Assembly (NCBI GenBank): GCA_949296365.1
Contig: CASFPZ010000005.1
Span: 1 to 64,000, forward strand
Length of the DNA stretch: 64,000 nt
Source of the DNA: an uncultured Akkermansia sp.
GTDB lineage: Bacteria > Verrucomicrobiota > Verrucomicrobiia > Verrucomicrobiales > Akkermansiaceae
Reading direction: 5' to 3'
A program made the position numbers and the translations under genes. Below are positions 46,433 to 54,818 of the stretch, piece by piece; position 1 is the stretch's first letter; each line of letters begins with the position of its first letter. The notes beneath the pieces were generated by a model. The model saw only the letters and a program-made list of their open reading frames with translations, was not told the origin of the DNA and searched no databases.

Positions 46433-47383
46433 TCATGATTTTACGGGAGAGTCAGATTGTGATTCATTTTTGGAAGTAATCGGAATTGATCCATTGCGAG
46501 CGTCGACGCTGACGATGGGGTAGGGAATTGAAATGCCGACTTGATCGAATTCTTTCTTAATTTGTTTAGCCAAGTCGAGGCGCAACTGAACATAATCATC
46601 GCATTGACACCAGGCGCCGATGATAAAACCAATGCCGGAATCCTGAAAACCATCGAAAAGGATGGATGGTGCTGGCGAGTCCAGGCAAAGCGGATGTTCT
46701 TTTAGTATTTTATTTACCACGGATAAGACGGTATCTAGATCACTATCATAATCTACAGAGATGCTGATATCACATCGGCGAGTTTCGAACCGCGTGGCGT
46801 TGCTGACTGGGTTTTTAATAATTAATTCATTAGGGATGCGGACCATGGTGTTGTCAGGAAGTCTCAATTGGACGGCCATGAGATTAATGGCATCGACAGT
46901 GCCACGGACTCCTTCGATTTCGATGATATCACCAATGTTGATTTGGCGTTCTCCTACGAGGAAGAGACCGCTAATGATATTAGATAATGATGTTTGAGAG
47001 GCAAAACCGACGGCAACACCAATGATACTAGCTGCACCTAACAAGGTGATGATATCGAACCCTAAAAGAGCGAAGGTTTCTACTACAATAATGCTCCAGC
47101 CAGTTAATTTAATGAGTTTAATTAATAAAGCCGCAGCTGGTTGGGCCATGTGTTTGTGAAAAATAGGCACAAGGATGCGGCATAGCACAATGAGGACAAT
47201 TGAAGAGACAAGTAACCAGATACTGGCGTGGATGACTGACACGACAATGGTATGTATATCTAGAGAGGCCCACCATTTTGGGAGGTCTATTATTTGATTG
47301 AATGAGTGGATAGATTCAGTTGGTGGCACAGGAGCCGTCGGTGTAGTAGAAGATGTTGTTTCAACAGAGGCAATGACTATCAT
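46433..47383 (-). CDS. MscS-type small-conductance mechanosensitive channel
   Basis: 316 residues. Three N-terminal helices; the pore helix is ITLLGAASIIGVAVGFASQT, followed by the conserved NIISGLFLVGERQINIGDII and VRGTVDAINLMAVQLRLPDN of the beta domain. The C-terminal alpha/beta part includes RRCDISISVDYDSDLDTV. Opens under membrane tension during osmotic downshift. The Ser/Asn-rich C-terminus is divergent. Likely its own promoter; may read into pyrH. Confidence 0.92.
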   Translation of the reverse strand: MIVIASVETTSSTTPTAPVPPTESIHSFNQIIDLPKWWASLDIHTIVVSVIHASIWLLVSSIVLIVLCRILVPIFHKHMAQPAAALLIKLIKLTGWSIIVVETFALLGFDIITLLGAASIIGVAVGFASQTSLSNIISGLFLVGERQINIGDIIEIEGVRGTVDAINLMAVQLRLPDNTMVRIPNELIIKNPVSNATRFETRRCDISISVDYDSDLDTVLSVVNKILKEHPLCLDSPAPSILFDGFQDSGIGFIIGAWCQCDDYVQLRLDLAKQIKKEFDQVGISIPYPIVSVDARNGSIPITSKNESQSDSPVKS

Positions 47384-47434
47384 GATAACTTAGGGGACAT
47401 GGAGAAACGTTGACGTTACAAAGACTACAATAAA

Positions 47435-47466
47435 ATATGGACGGAACCAGGATATTGATTCCGCCC
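47435..47466 (-). terminator. probable terminator of the peroxiredoxin gene
   Basis: On the minus strand GGGCGGAA (47459-47466) pairs with TTCCGTCC (47439-47446) with one G-U pair, followed by ATATTTTATT. It lies about 70 bp beyond the gene. Confidence 0.5.
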
Positions 47467-47536
47467 ATGAACTGAGATAAAAATATAGCGCCATTATAAG
47501 CGATTGCTGCCTATTGAATGAGCAGACAATATCGAC

Positions 47537-48160
47537 TTATTCCTTGCCGAGGTATGAGGCAACGCCTTCATGAGACGGCGTCATGGCAACATCTCCAGCG
47601 TGCCACCCTAATGGACAAACTTCGCCGTATTGTTCGACGTGCTTAAGCGCATCGAGGAGGCGGAGGGTTTCGTCAACTGAGCGCCCAAGTGGCATGTCGT
47701 TGACAAGTTGATGGCGAACGATGCCTTCTTTGTCAATAAGGAAGAGGCCGCGGTAAGCGACCATTTCGCCTTCGACTGTGACGTTGCCTTCTTCATCATA
47801 GATTTGTTCACCGGCCAAAACATCGTAATTACCAGCGATAGTTTTGTTGATGTCGGCAACGATAGGATAAGTCACACCTTCAATGCCGCCTTGTTTCCGT
47901 GGGGTGTTGACCCAGGCCCAATGTGAGAATTCACTGTCAGTAGAGCAGCCAATGACAACGGCATCACGCTTTTCAAATTCTGACAAAGACTTTTGAAACC
48001 CGATTAATTCAGTTGGGCATACGAAGGTAAAATCTTTAGGATAGAAAAAGAGCACCACATATTTCCCCTTGAACTGAGAAAGAGTGAAATTCTCAACGAT
48101 GGTTCCGTTGACGACAGCATTAGCACTGAAATCAGGAGCTTGTTTTCCTACAAGAAGCAT
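47537..48160 (-). CDS. typical 2-Cys peroxiredoxin (AhpC/Prx type)
   Basis: 207 residues. The peroxidatic Cys is in FYPKDFTFVCPTELIGFQ (about residue 49), and the resolving Cys in EVCPLGWHAGD (about 183). The GGIEGVTYPIVADINKTI loop and the C-terminal tail match the Prx1/AhpC group. It reduces peroxides with thioredoxin or an AhpF-type partner; no reductase gene is adjacent. The upstream region has a good promoter overlapped by a palindrome. The gene is monocistronic. Confidence 0.95.
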   Translation of the reverse strand: MLLVGKQAPDFSANAVVNGTIVENFTLSQFKGKYVVLFFYPKDFTFVCPTELIGFQKSLSEFEKRDAVVIGCSTDSEFSHWAWVNTPRKQGGIEGVTYPIVADINKTIAGNYDVLAGEQIYDEEGNVTVEGEMVAYRGLFLIDKEGIVRHQLVNDMPLGRSVDETLRLLDALKHVEQYGEVCPLGWHAGDVAMTPSHEGVASYLGKE

Positions 48161-48191
48161 ATTTTATGTTTTGGGTTAAGGTTGTTAACTG

Positions 48192-48224
48192 TTGGAATAA
48201 TTCCAAATTTTAAGCTTACGTCAA
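48192..48224 (-). promoter_or_regulatory. candidate promoter with palindrome over -10 for the peroxiredoxin gene
   Basis: On the minus strand TTGACG (48219-48224) and ATTATT (48196-48201) are spaced by 17 bp. The 15-bp palindrome TTGGAATAATTCCAA (48192-48206) covers the -10. A repressor operator is the simple reading; it does not match the PerR or Fur boxes I know. Confidence 0.5.
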
Positions 48225-48356
48225 GTATTATCCGCCGATGAATCTGAGTTTGTAAGAATTTTCTGTCTGGGTCTATACTGTTTTTCAAACAATTTTTTGC
48301 TATATTGGTTTGTTTCTGGACGATACCAGCAAGGTATATGGTGGGAAATGAGGGAT

Positions 48357-48398
48357 TAAAAAAGACTGACTCTGCGGCAAGAGAGCAGAGTCAGTCTT
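48357..48398 (-). terminator. intrinsic terminator of the nuo operon
   Basis: AAGACTGACTCTGC (48362-48375) pairs perfectly with GCAGAGTCAGTCTT (48385-48398), 14 bp. On the minus strand it runs into a T run (plus-strand A run 48358-48363). It lies 25 bp after nuoN. Confidence 0.92.
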
Positions 48399-48422
48399 GA
48401 TGATGAGAAAGAAGATAGGGTT

Positions 48423-49835
48423 TTACATTCCCATGAAACCCGTAGTGAAAAGCGGCATGATGCCAGCTACGGTTAAGAAGAGCGAGCAGGCAACTAAAAC
48501 AACAAGCGTAATAGGCGAGATTGAGAGGGATTGGTCGTCGTCTTGAGGTTTATCCCAGTACATGGAGCGAATCACTTTGAAATAATAATAAAATCCTGCT
48601 GCGGCACAGATGACCATGATAGGCAAAAGCCAGGCACGATATTGGTCGAGACCGATGACGTGAAGGAACGAATACATTTTAGCCAGGAAGCCAGCAGTCA
48701 GAGGCACACCAGCCAACGAGGCAAACATAATCGTAACGGAGAGAGCCAGGATAGGATTCGTTTTACCCAAGCCGCGAAAGGCAGAGATTTCATCGCTACC
48801 GCGCTGAGTACGGACAAGGGCGAGAGCGTAAAAAGCGCCGAAAGTCATGACCATGTAAATGGCTAAGTAAAGGGCCGCGTTAGGAGCAATCGTTGTGTTC
48901 AGAGAAGGTTCGTAAGTTTCATAAGTTACAAAAAAGGGCAGAATGAATCCAGCTTGAGCTATTGATGAATAACCTAGCAGACGTTTCAGGTTAGTTTGCG
49001 GGATGGCGCCTAAGTTGCCGACGAGCAGAGTAGCGGCAGACATTAGAGCGAGAAGTAAAGCAACTGAGGGAAGGCTGACAAAAGGAACAAGGATGATGCT
49101 CAAGAAGGCAAAGCCTGCAACTTTGGAAGCAACAGAGAGGAAAGCAGTGATGGGTAGGGGAGCTCCCTGATAGACATCTGGTATCCACATTTGCATAGGA
49201 ACGGCGCCGATTTTAAAGGCAGCGCCGACGATGAGCAGAGCCATGGCTAATTGAATACCAGGAGCGTTGCCCGCATTGACCGCAGCCTGTACTATTTGAC
49301 AGTTGATGGCAAATGAACCGGTCATTCCGAAATACCAAGCTAAACCGAAAACGAGAGTCCCAGTACTAATGGCGCCGAGGATGAGATATTTGATTCCGGC
49401 TTCTAGGGAAGCGAGGTTACGGCGGAAATATCCTACGAGGACATAAGAACTTAGTGTTAGGACTTCTAATGAGACGAACAGAGTAATCAAATCGCTGGCC
49501 TTAGTCATGGCAGTAATACCTGCACATGCGACAAGAGGCAAAATGAAGAGTTCACCTGTACCTTCTTGGGATTTTGTCTCATTGGAAGACAAGTTGATGA
49601 TGGCTCGGAAGTCAATAGCAAGCAGTAGAGTCAATGCAGTAGAGATCAAAGCGAGAACTGCAAAGATATTACTGCTGTATAGATTGTGAGAGGTGAAGTA
49701 AGGAATAACAGCTAACGAAGTTAGTGCGCCGACTAAGCCGAATGCCCACTTTGGTATGCGTTTCAGGAACGCATCAACCAGGAAGAGGACGAGGGCGACT
49801 CCCACGAGTATGAATTCAGGTATATAGGCTTGCAT
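48423..49835 (-). CDS. nuoN: NADH-quinone oxidoreductase subunit N
   Basis: 470 residues, membrane antiporter-like subunit with about fourteen helices. Segments such as FVSLEVLTLSSYVLVGYFRR (the Glu of the first channel), GAAFKIGAVPMQMWIPDVYQGAPLPITAF (quoted here only as landmarks 210-238) and LKRLLGYSSIAQAGFIL with its conserved Lys identify it. Last gene of the nuo operon, 46 bp after nuoM, followed by a strong terminator. Confidence 0.95.
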   Translation of the reverse strand: MQAYIPEFILVGVALVLFLVDAFLKRIPKWAFGLVGALTSLAVIPYFTSHNLYSSNIFAVLALISTALTLLLAIDFRAIINLSSNETKSQEGTGELFILPLVACAGITAMTKASDLITLFVSLEVLTLSSYVLVGYFRRNLASLEAGIKYLILGAISTGTLVFGLAWYFGMTGSFAINCQIVQAAVNAGNAPGIQLAMALLIVGAAFKIGAVPMQMWIPDVYQGAPLPITAFLSVASKVAGFAFLSIILVPFVSLPSVALLLALMSAATLLVGNLGAIPQTNLKRLLGYSSIAQAGFILPFFVTYETYEPSLNTTIAPNAALYLAIYMVMTFGAFYALALVRTQRGSDEISAFRGLGKTNPILALSVTIMFASLAGVPLTAGFLAKMYSFLHVIGLDQYRAWLLPIMVICAAAGFYYYFKVIRSMYWDKPQDDDQSLSISPITLVVLVACSLFLTVAGIMPLFTTGFMGM

Positions 49836-49881
49836 GGAATGGAATTATTGGAAGTGATTGCCGTATAGGAAAACAATAGGA

Positions 49882-51321
49882 TTAGTTACCAAAGAAACAG
49901 AGGACGATATTGGGAACGAAACCGAAGAGGACAAGGGCTACAACCAAGAAAACAATAGCGAGGCGATTCCCGCTGGGACAGGAACAACACGCAGCTGTTT
50001 CAACTCGTTCACAGGATTTAGAAAGTTCTCCTTGGAAGATATCACGGTAAGCGCGTAACATGTAAACAGCGCTGATGACTAAGCCCCAGAGACAGAGGAT
50101 TGTTGCGATCTGAACACATCCGAAAGATCCCTTGAATCCGGAAAAGCCAGATACGAATACCATGAATTCACCAGGAAAGTTAGCGAACCCCGGTAACCCA
50201 ATGGAAGCCATAGCAGCAAGACCAAAAACGAAGGCTAGTTTGGGAAGTTTACAACCAAGCCCACCGAGAGCACCTAATTCGAGAGTATGGGTTTTAGTTT
50301 CGATATATCCACAGAGTAGAAAGAGGAGAGCGATGGACAAACCATGGGCGAGCATAAGCAAGGCGGCGCCTTTGACTGCAATTGGATTACTGCCGGAGCT
50401 GATAAGAGCAGCAAAAGCCAGGAAGAGATAACCCATATGCATGACGGAAGAGTTACCCAACAATAGGTCGAGGCGTTTCTGGTTAACAGTTACATAGCCA
50501 ACCCATAGGACGTTGCCTACAAGCAAAACGAGCAACCAGTTGTTCCATGGTTCAAACGCACTAGGAATCAAAGGTTGGAACATAAATAAACCATAAAGGC
50601 CAAATTTTTTCAGGACTCCTGCGTGCATCATGGATACCGGAGTCGGCGCTGAAGCATAAGCTGGGGCTGCCCAGGAGTGGAATGGGAAAAGCGAAACAAG
50701 CGTACCGAAACCCAGGATGAGTAAACCGCCGATGAGACATGAGTTCTGGAGTGTTTTACCTGCTTCTACAGATTTGGCGATATCTGAGAAAGAATATCCC
50801 AGTTGGTTGCCAAGCAACAAGAGAGCAGACAGAAGAACCATAGAGGCAAATCCCAAATACAAAGTAATTCTCCAGGCGGTAGTCCGTTTGTCGCCGCGTC
50901 CATACAAACCAATCATGACGAAAGTCGGGATCAGGGCTAGTTCATGAAACGCGAAAAAGGACATAATGTTGTCGGAGAGGAAAGCGCCGGTTGCACCAGC
51001 TGATATGAGCAGAGGTGCAATGTACAAGGAAGGGGCTGCAGGAACATTTTTAGGAGAAGCAACACCAAAAACTGTACCGAAAGTCACAAGGATCGTTAAA
51101 AGGATCATGACTTTAGATAATGGCGCTGCCATGGTCAATTGAAGTTCTTCACCCAGGAAATGAGTCCACAAACTTGGGTTGGTGTCGAAAGTGACCAATG
51201 CCAGAATGCCCATGAGCAAGGTGAAGATGGCACTTAGGACAGCAGTGATTCTGGCCGGAGATTTGCAGATTCCGATTAGCCCGGAAGCAATGAGCGGAAC
51301 AAGTATGAGCCAAATAAGCAT
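49882..51321 (-). CDS. nuoM: NADH-quinone oxidoreductase subunit M
   Basis: 479 residues from the ATG at 51321 (MLIWLILVPLIASGLIGI). The frame extends upstream into nuoL to 51423 but that part is not M-like. Antiporter-like features: FAFHELALIPTFVMIGLYG, FPFHSWAAPAYASAPTPVSM and LLGNSSVMHMGYLFLA. A Cys-rich insert near the C-terminus (SCERVETAACCSCPSGN, about residues 440-456) is unusual for NuoM. It is 20 bp downstream of nuoL. Confidence 0.94.
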   Translation of the reverse strand: MLIWLILVPLIASGLIGICKSPARITAVLSAIFTLLMGILALVTFDTNPSLWTHFLGEELQLTMAAPLSKVMILLTILVTFGTVFGVASPKNVPAAPSLYIAPLLISAGATGAFLSDNIMSFFAFHELALIPTFVMIGLYGRGDKRTTAWRITLYLGFASMVLLSALLLLGNQLGYSFSDIAKSVEAGKTLQNSCLIGGLLILGFGTLVSLFPFHSWAAPAYASAPTPVSMMHAGVLKKFGLYGLFMFQPLIPSAFEPWNNWLLVLLVGNVLWVGYVTVNQKRLDLLLGNSSVMHMGYLFLAFAALISSGSNPIAVKGAALLMLAHGLSIALLFLLCGYIETKTHTLELGALGGLGCKLPKLAFVFGLAAMASIGLPGFANFPGEFMVFVSGFSGFKGSFGCVQIATILCLWGLVISAVYMLRAYRDIFQGELSKSCERVETAACCSCPSGNRLAIVFLVVALVLFGFVPNIVLCFFGN

Positions 51322-51341
51322 GGTAGTAAATTGGGTGAAGG

Positions 51342-53171
51342 TTAACGATAGAAGACGGAAAAGAAGACGATCAATAAAATTCCGGCTCCGAAGAGAACAG
51401 AGTATGCAACAATGTTTCCACATTGGAGGTAACGGAGAAGTCGACCGAGACCAGATGAGATTCTAGCACAGCCTCCAACAATAAGGCCTGAGATGAGATA
51501 TTGGTCGAAGAAATCAATGAGAGCAGAAATAGAACCTTGGATATAGTGGATGAGAATCTTGTTGTAGAAATCGTCAATATAGAAACGATTGGCGAAAAGT
51601 TTGGAAATGGCATTGCCCGAAGCTTTATCTTGAACAGGATTCCCAGAATACATGATAATCCCAATAAGACCTCCGATGATTAGAGCACCTAATGAGGCAT
51701 AAAATGGCAGTCCAACATGGAGTGGTTCGGCAGCAAAAGAATTCGAGGGAACGAGTTTATCGGCAATAAATCCGTAACCTGAAACAACAGCTAAGATAGC
51801 CAAAATTACTAGTGGAAGCCACATGGTGCAGTTAACTTCTTTAGCATGTTCAGAACATTTTGCACGAGGTTTCCCACAAAAAACAACCATGAAGAGGCGA
51901 GCCATATAGAATGTTGTCAAGAGTGCAACGAATGCGCCTAACCAGAAGAACAAGGGGTTTTTTTCTAATGCAGCTACCAGGATACTTTCCTTGGAGAAAA
52001 AGCCTGAAGTACCAGGGATAGCGATTAGAGCTGCTGTTCCCATGATAAAACAAAGTGAGGTAAGTTTCATTTTGCCGAGGATTCCGCCCATTTTCCAGAT
52101 ATCCTGTTCATGGTGACAGGAGACGATGATAGCACCTGCTCCTAAGAAGAGAAGGGCTTTGAACCAGGCGTGAGTATAGAGGTGAAACATAGCTGCTTCT
52201 CCAGCGAGAAGACCAACGGCCATGATCATGTACCCCAGCTGAGATAATGTGGAATAAGCCAGAATTCTTTTGATGTCGTTTTGACGGGTTGCCATCAAAG
52301 CAGCCAACAAAGCAGTAATGGCGCCGATGGATACGATGACATTGCAGGCAGTGTCGGTGAAAACCTCAGTACCTAACGAGGTCTGAATGCGTACCATCAT
52401 GTAAACACCTGCTGCTACCATCGTGGCAGCATGCATGAGCGCCGATACTGGTGTGGGGCCTTCCATTGCATCTGGCAACCAGACGTGTAAAGGAAACTGA
52501 GCAGATTTGCCAACGGCACCGCAAAACAGACAAAGAATAACAATCGTCAAAAGGCCAGAGTCTAGGGAACTTGACAATTTCATGTCAACAAATGAAAAGG
52601 TACCTGCCAAAGCCCAAACGGCAAGAATCCCGATTAAGAAGCCGAAGTCACCGACTCGGTTGGTGATAAAAGCTTTTTTGGAAGCTTCAGCTGCCGACTT
52701 CTTGGTAAAATAGTGCCCAATGAGAAGATAGGAACAGAACCCCACCAATTCCCAACAAATGAAGGTCATGGCCAAGTTATTGGCCAAAACAATGCCTGTC
52801 ATCGAAAACATGAACAGGCTTAACCCAGAATAATAGCGAGTCTTAGCAGGATCGTCAGCCATGTACCCCCAAGAAAAGAGGTGGACGAGGAAACCAATGC
52901 CGGTCACAACGACCATCATGCGAGTTGAAAGAGCATCCAGAAGAAATCCAAATTCAACATTGAAATGAACATTTTCTGATTGGATTGAGAGCCATGAGAG
53001 ACCATCAGAGCCCGTTTGACCGAGAAGGCCAATAGAAACGACTAGTGTTACAAGAGCACTCAGGGTCGAGGTCAGTGTAGCTATGTTACCATGTTTTTTC
53101 AAAAACAGCCAGTTGAAAGCTGCAATTGCTAATGGCAGGAAAAGTAATAACCAAGCGTATTTCGTATCCAT
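51342..53171 (-). CDS. nuoL: NADH-quinone oxidoreductase subunit L
   Basis: 609 residues, the distal antiporter-like subunit. Landmarks: FICWELVGFCSYLLIGHYF (conserved Glu), GKSAQFPLHVWLPDAMEGPT, LMHAATMVAAGVYMMVRI, DIKRILAYSTLSQLGYMIMA and FYNKILIHYIQGSISALIDFF at the lateral helix. Order and spacing with K and M are normal. Confidence 0.96.
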   Translation of the reverse strand: MDTKYAWLLLFLPLAIAAFNWLFLKKHGNIATLTSTLSALVTLVVSIGLLGQTGSDGLSWLSIQSENVHFNVEFGFLLDALSTRMMVVVTGIGFLVHLFSWGYMADDPAKTRYYSGLSLFMFSMTGIVLANNLAMTFICWELVGFCSYLLIGHYFTKKSAAEASKKAFITNRVGDFGFLIGILAVWALAGTFSFVDMKLSSSLDSGLLTIVILCLFCGAVGKSAQFPLHVWLPDAMEGPTPVSALMHAATMVAAGVYMMVRIQTSLGTEVFTDTACNVIVSIGAITALLAALMATRQNDIKRILAYSTLSQLGYMIMAVGLLAGEAAMFHLYTHAWFKALLFLGAGAIIVSCHHEQDIWKMGGILGKMKLTSLCFIMGTAALIAIPGTSGFFSKESILVAALEKNPLFFWLGAFVALLTTFYMARLFMVVFCGKPRAKCSEHAKEVNCTMWLPLVILAILAVVSGYGFIADKLVPSNSFAAEPLHVGLPFYASLGALIIGGLIGIIMYSGNPVQDKASGNAISKLFANRFYIDDFYNKILIHYIQGSISALIDFFDQYLISGLIVGGCARISSGLGRLLRYLQCGNIVAYSVLFGAGILLIVFFSVFYR

Positions 53172-53192
53172 AACAGCGAGAATGTGGAGTTG

Positions 53193-53510
53193 TTAGTCTT
53201 TCAACACGGTCATGTCTTTTGTATTAACGGATCGGCGTGCCTTGTAAAAGGCGATAACGAGAGCTAGACCGATAGCTACTTCAGCCGCAGCTATGGCAAC
53301 GACAAACAGAGTTAATACCTGAGGATCATAAACAGGAAGCCCCATGGTACCTTGAGCTCTGGAAAAAGCAGCTAGAGAAATATTAGCAGCGCTAAGCATC
53401 ATTTCCAGGCACATAAAGATGACGATGATGTCCCGTCGAATAATGACACCTGCGATTCCGATGGCAAATAATATGCCGGAAAGAATGAGGTAATGAGTGA
53501 GAGGAATCAT
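53193..53510 (-). CDS. nuoK: NADH-quinone oxidoreductase subunit K
   Basis: 105 residues, three helices. The two membrane Glu residues of the family are in FMCLEMMLSAANI and VAIAAAEVAIGLALVIAFY. The start LTHYLILSGILFAIGIAGVI is typical. It lies 21 bp upstream of nuoL. Confidence 0.96.
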   Translation of the reverse strand: MIPLTHYLILSGILFAIGIAGVIIRRDIIVIFMCLEMMLSAANISLAAFSRAQGTMGLPVYDPQVLTLFVVAIAAAEVAIGLALVIAFYKARRSVNTKDMTVLKD

Positions 53511-53546
53511 AATATCAAAACAATTAAATGAGGAATTTGAGGTTTA

Positions 53547-54179
53547 TTAACGAGACGAGACCTTACGCGAAAGAGCTACAACACCGACAGCAGCAGCTAA
53601 TAACACCAGACTAACAATCATAATTGTTGCATTGTACTTAGAAAAAAGTGTGTATCCTAGCAGAGAGGTATCGGGGAATTCTCCTTTTTCTGTAAGTTGG
53701 CGCAATTTGGAATTTTCTGGAAATTGTTTAGCAACGGCTGCAGGATTAATTTCCGGCAAGATGACCTGAGGTGCAGCCTTAGGAGAAGAATTAGCTGAAG
53801 TTTGTGCAGTTGCAGGAGGGATAGATGGGATGCTGACTGCAACATTTGAAACCTGAGCAATTAAGAGTACTGCAACCAAAATCCCCAAAGCAATAGGGAG
53901 CGGCCTCCTGTAACTCATTTCTGCCTCTTTGATATTCATCATCATAACGATAAAGACGATGAGCACCATAATGGCGCCAGTGTAAACCAAAAGTTGAATG
54001 ACTCCGAGGAAGTGTGCTCCAAGAATAAACAGGATGGCGGCAGTGGAGGCGAAAGAGAGCCCCATACAGACCGCTGAGGTGACAGGATTCTTCTTGAAAA
54101 TAACCAAAAGCCCCATCACGATAGCCAATGCTCCGAATACATAAAAGAGCAGGTTATTGAAAAAAATGTCAAGGTCCAT
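53547..54179 (-). CDS. nuoJ: NADH-quinone oxidoreductase subunit J
   Basis: 210 residues with five helices; GVIQLLVYTGAIMVLIVFIV (about residues 55-75) is the conserved TM3 with its pi-bulge Tyr/Gly. A Pro/Ala/Ser-rich extramembrane segment (about 115-170) separates TM4 and TM5. It lies 36 bp upstream of nuoK. Confidence 0.93.
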   Translation of the reverse strand: MDLDIFFNNLLFYVFGALAIVMGLLVIFKKNPVTSAVCMGLSFASTAAILFILGAHFLGVIQLLVYTGAIMVLIVFIVMMMNIKEAEMSYRRPLPIALGILVAVLLIAQVSNVAVSIPSIPPATAQTSANSSPKAAPQVILPEINPAAVAKQFPENSKLRQLTEKGEFPDTSLLGYTLFSKYNATIMIVSLVLLAAAVGVVALSRKVSSR

Positions 54180-54224
54180 GTTAATAGAGATGAATTGTTA
54201 ATACTGAATACTTAAAACAGATTA

Positions 54225-54791
54225 TTATTTATATTGGTTCCACTTATTAACGAGACCCTTGCGGGTGCCTCCGATTTCATAAAGTTTAGTCTTATCATGA
54301 ATTGCTTCTTCATGGCTCAATGGAGTCAGCAGGTATTCGTGAGACAGGAAGATTGCCTGTTCAGGACAGGCTTCTTGACAGAGACCACAATAAATACAGC
54401 GGAGCATATCAATTTTAAACTCTTTTGGAGATTTTTCCACTTTAGCATGCGGAGAATGAGGATCGATTTCACCTGGGATAACCGTGATTGCTCGAGCTGG
54501 GCAAACGAATTCACAAAGTTGACACGATACACAGCGTTCGCGTCCGTCTTCACCACGAACGAGAGAAGGCATGCCGCGGTAATATTTGGGAAGATTTTTA
54601 TCCCAGCGATGTTCGGGATATTGCATTGTTACGCCAGTACCCGAACCACCGAGCATTTTTTTACCATAAGATTTCCCGGTGAGAGCCAGGATGATGTGTT
54701 TCATGGTAATGAGGAGGCCTCCGAATATAGCCTTCAGGTAGAACCTGTCGGAGATCGAAAGTCGAGGCCGTTTGAGAATCTTGTAAGCCAT
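54225..54791 (-). CDS. nuoI: NADH-quinone oxidoreductase subunit I
   Basis: 188 residues. Two ferredoxin-type clusters: CVSCQLCEFVCPARAI and CIYCGLCQEACPEQAIFL bind N6a and N6b [4Fe-4S]. The N-terminal amphipathic part and GGSGTGVTMQYPEHRWDKN are typical of the Q-module face. It is 27 bp downstream of nuoH. Confidence 0.96.
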   Translation of the reverse strand: MAYKILKRPRLSISDRFYLKAIFGGLLITMKHIILALTGKSYGKKMLGGSGTGVTMQYPEHRWDKNLPKYYRGMPSLVRGEDGRERCVSCQLCEFVCPARAITVIPGEIDPHSPHAKVEKSPKEFKIDMLRCIYCGLCQEACPEQAIFLSHEYLLTPLSHEEAIHDKTKLYEIGGTRKGLVNKWNQYK

Positions 54792-54818
54792 AGTTGTAGT
54801 GATAGAGGGTAGGAAAGT

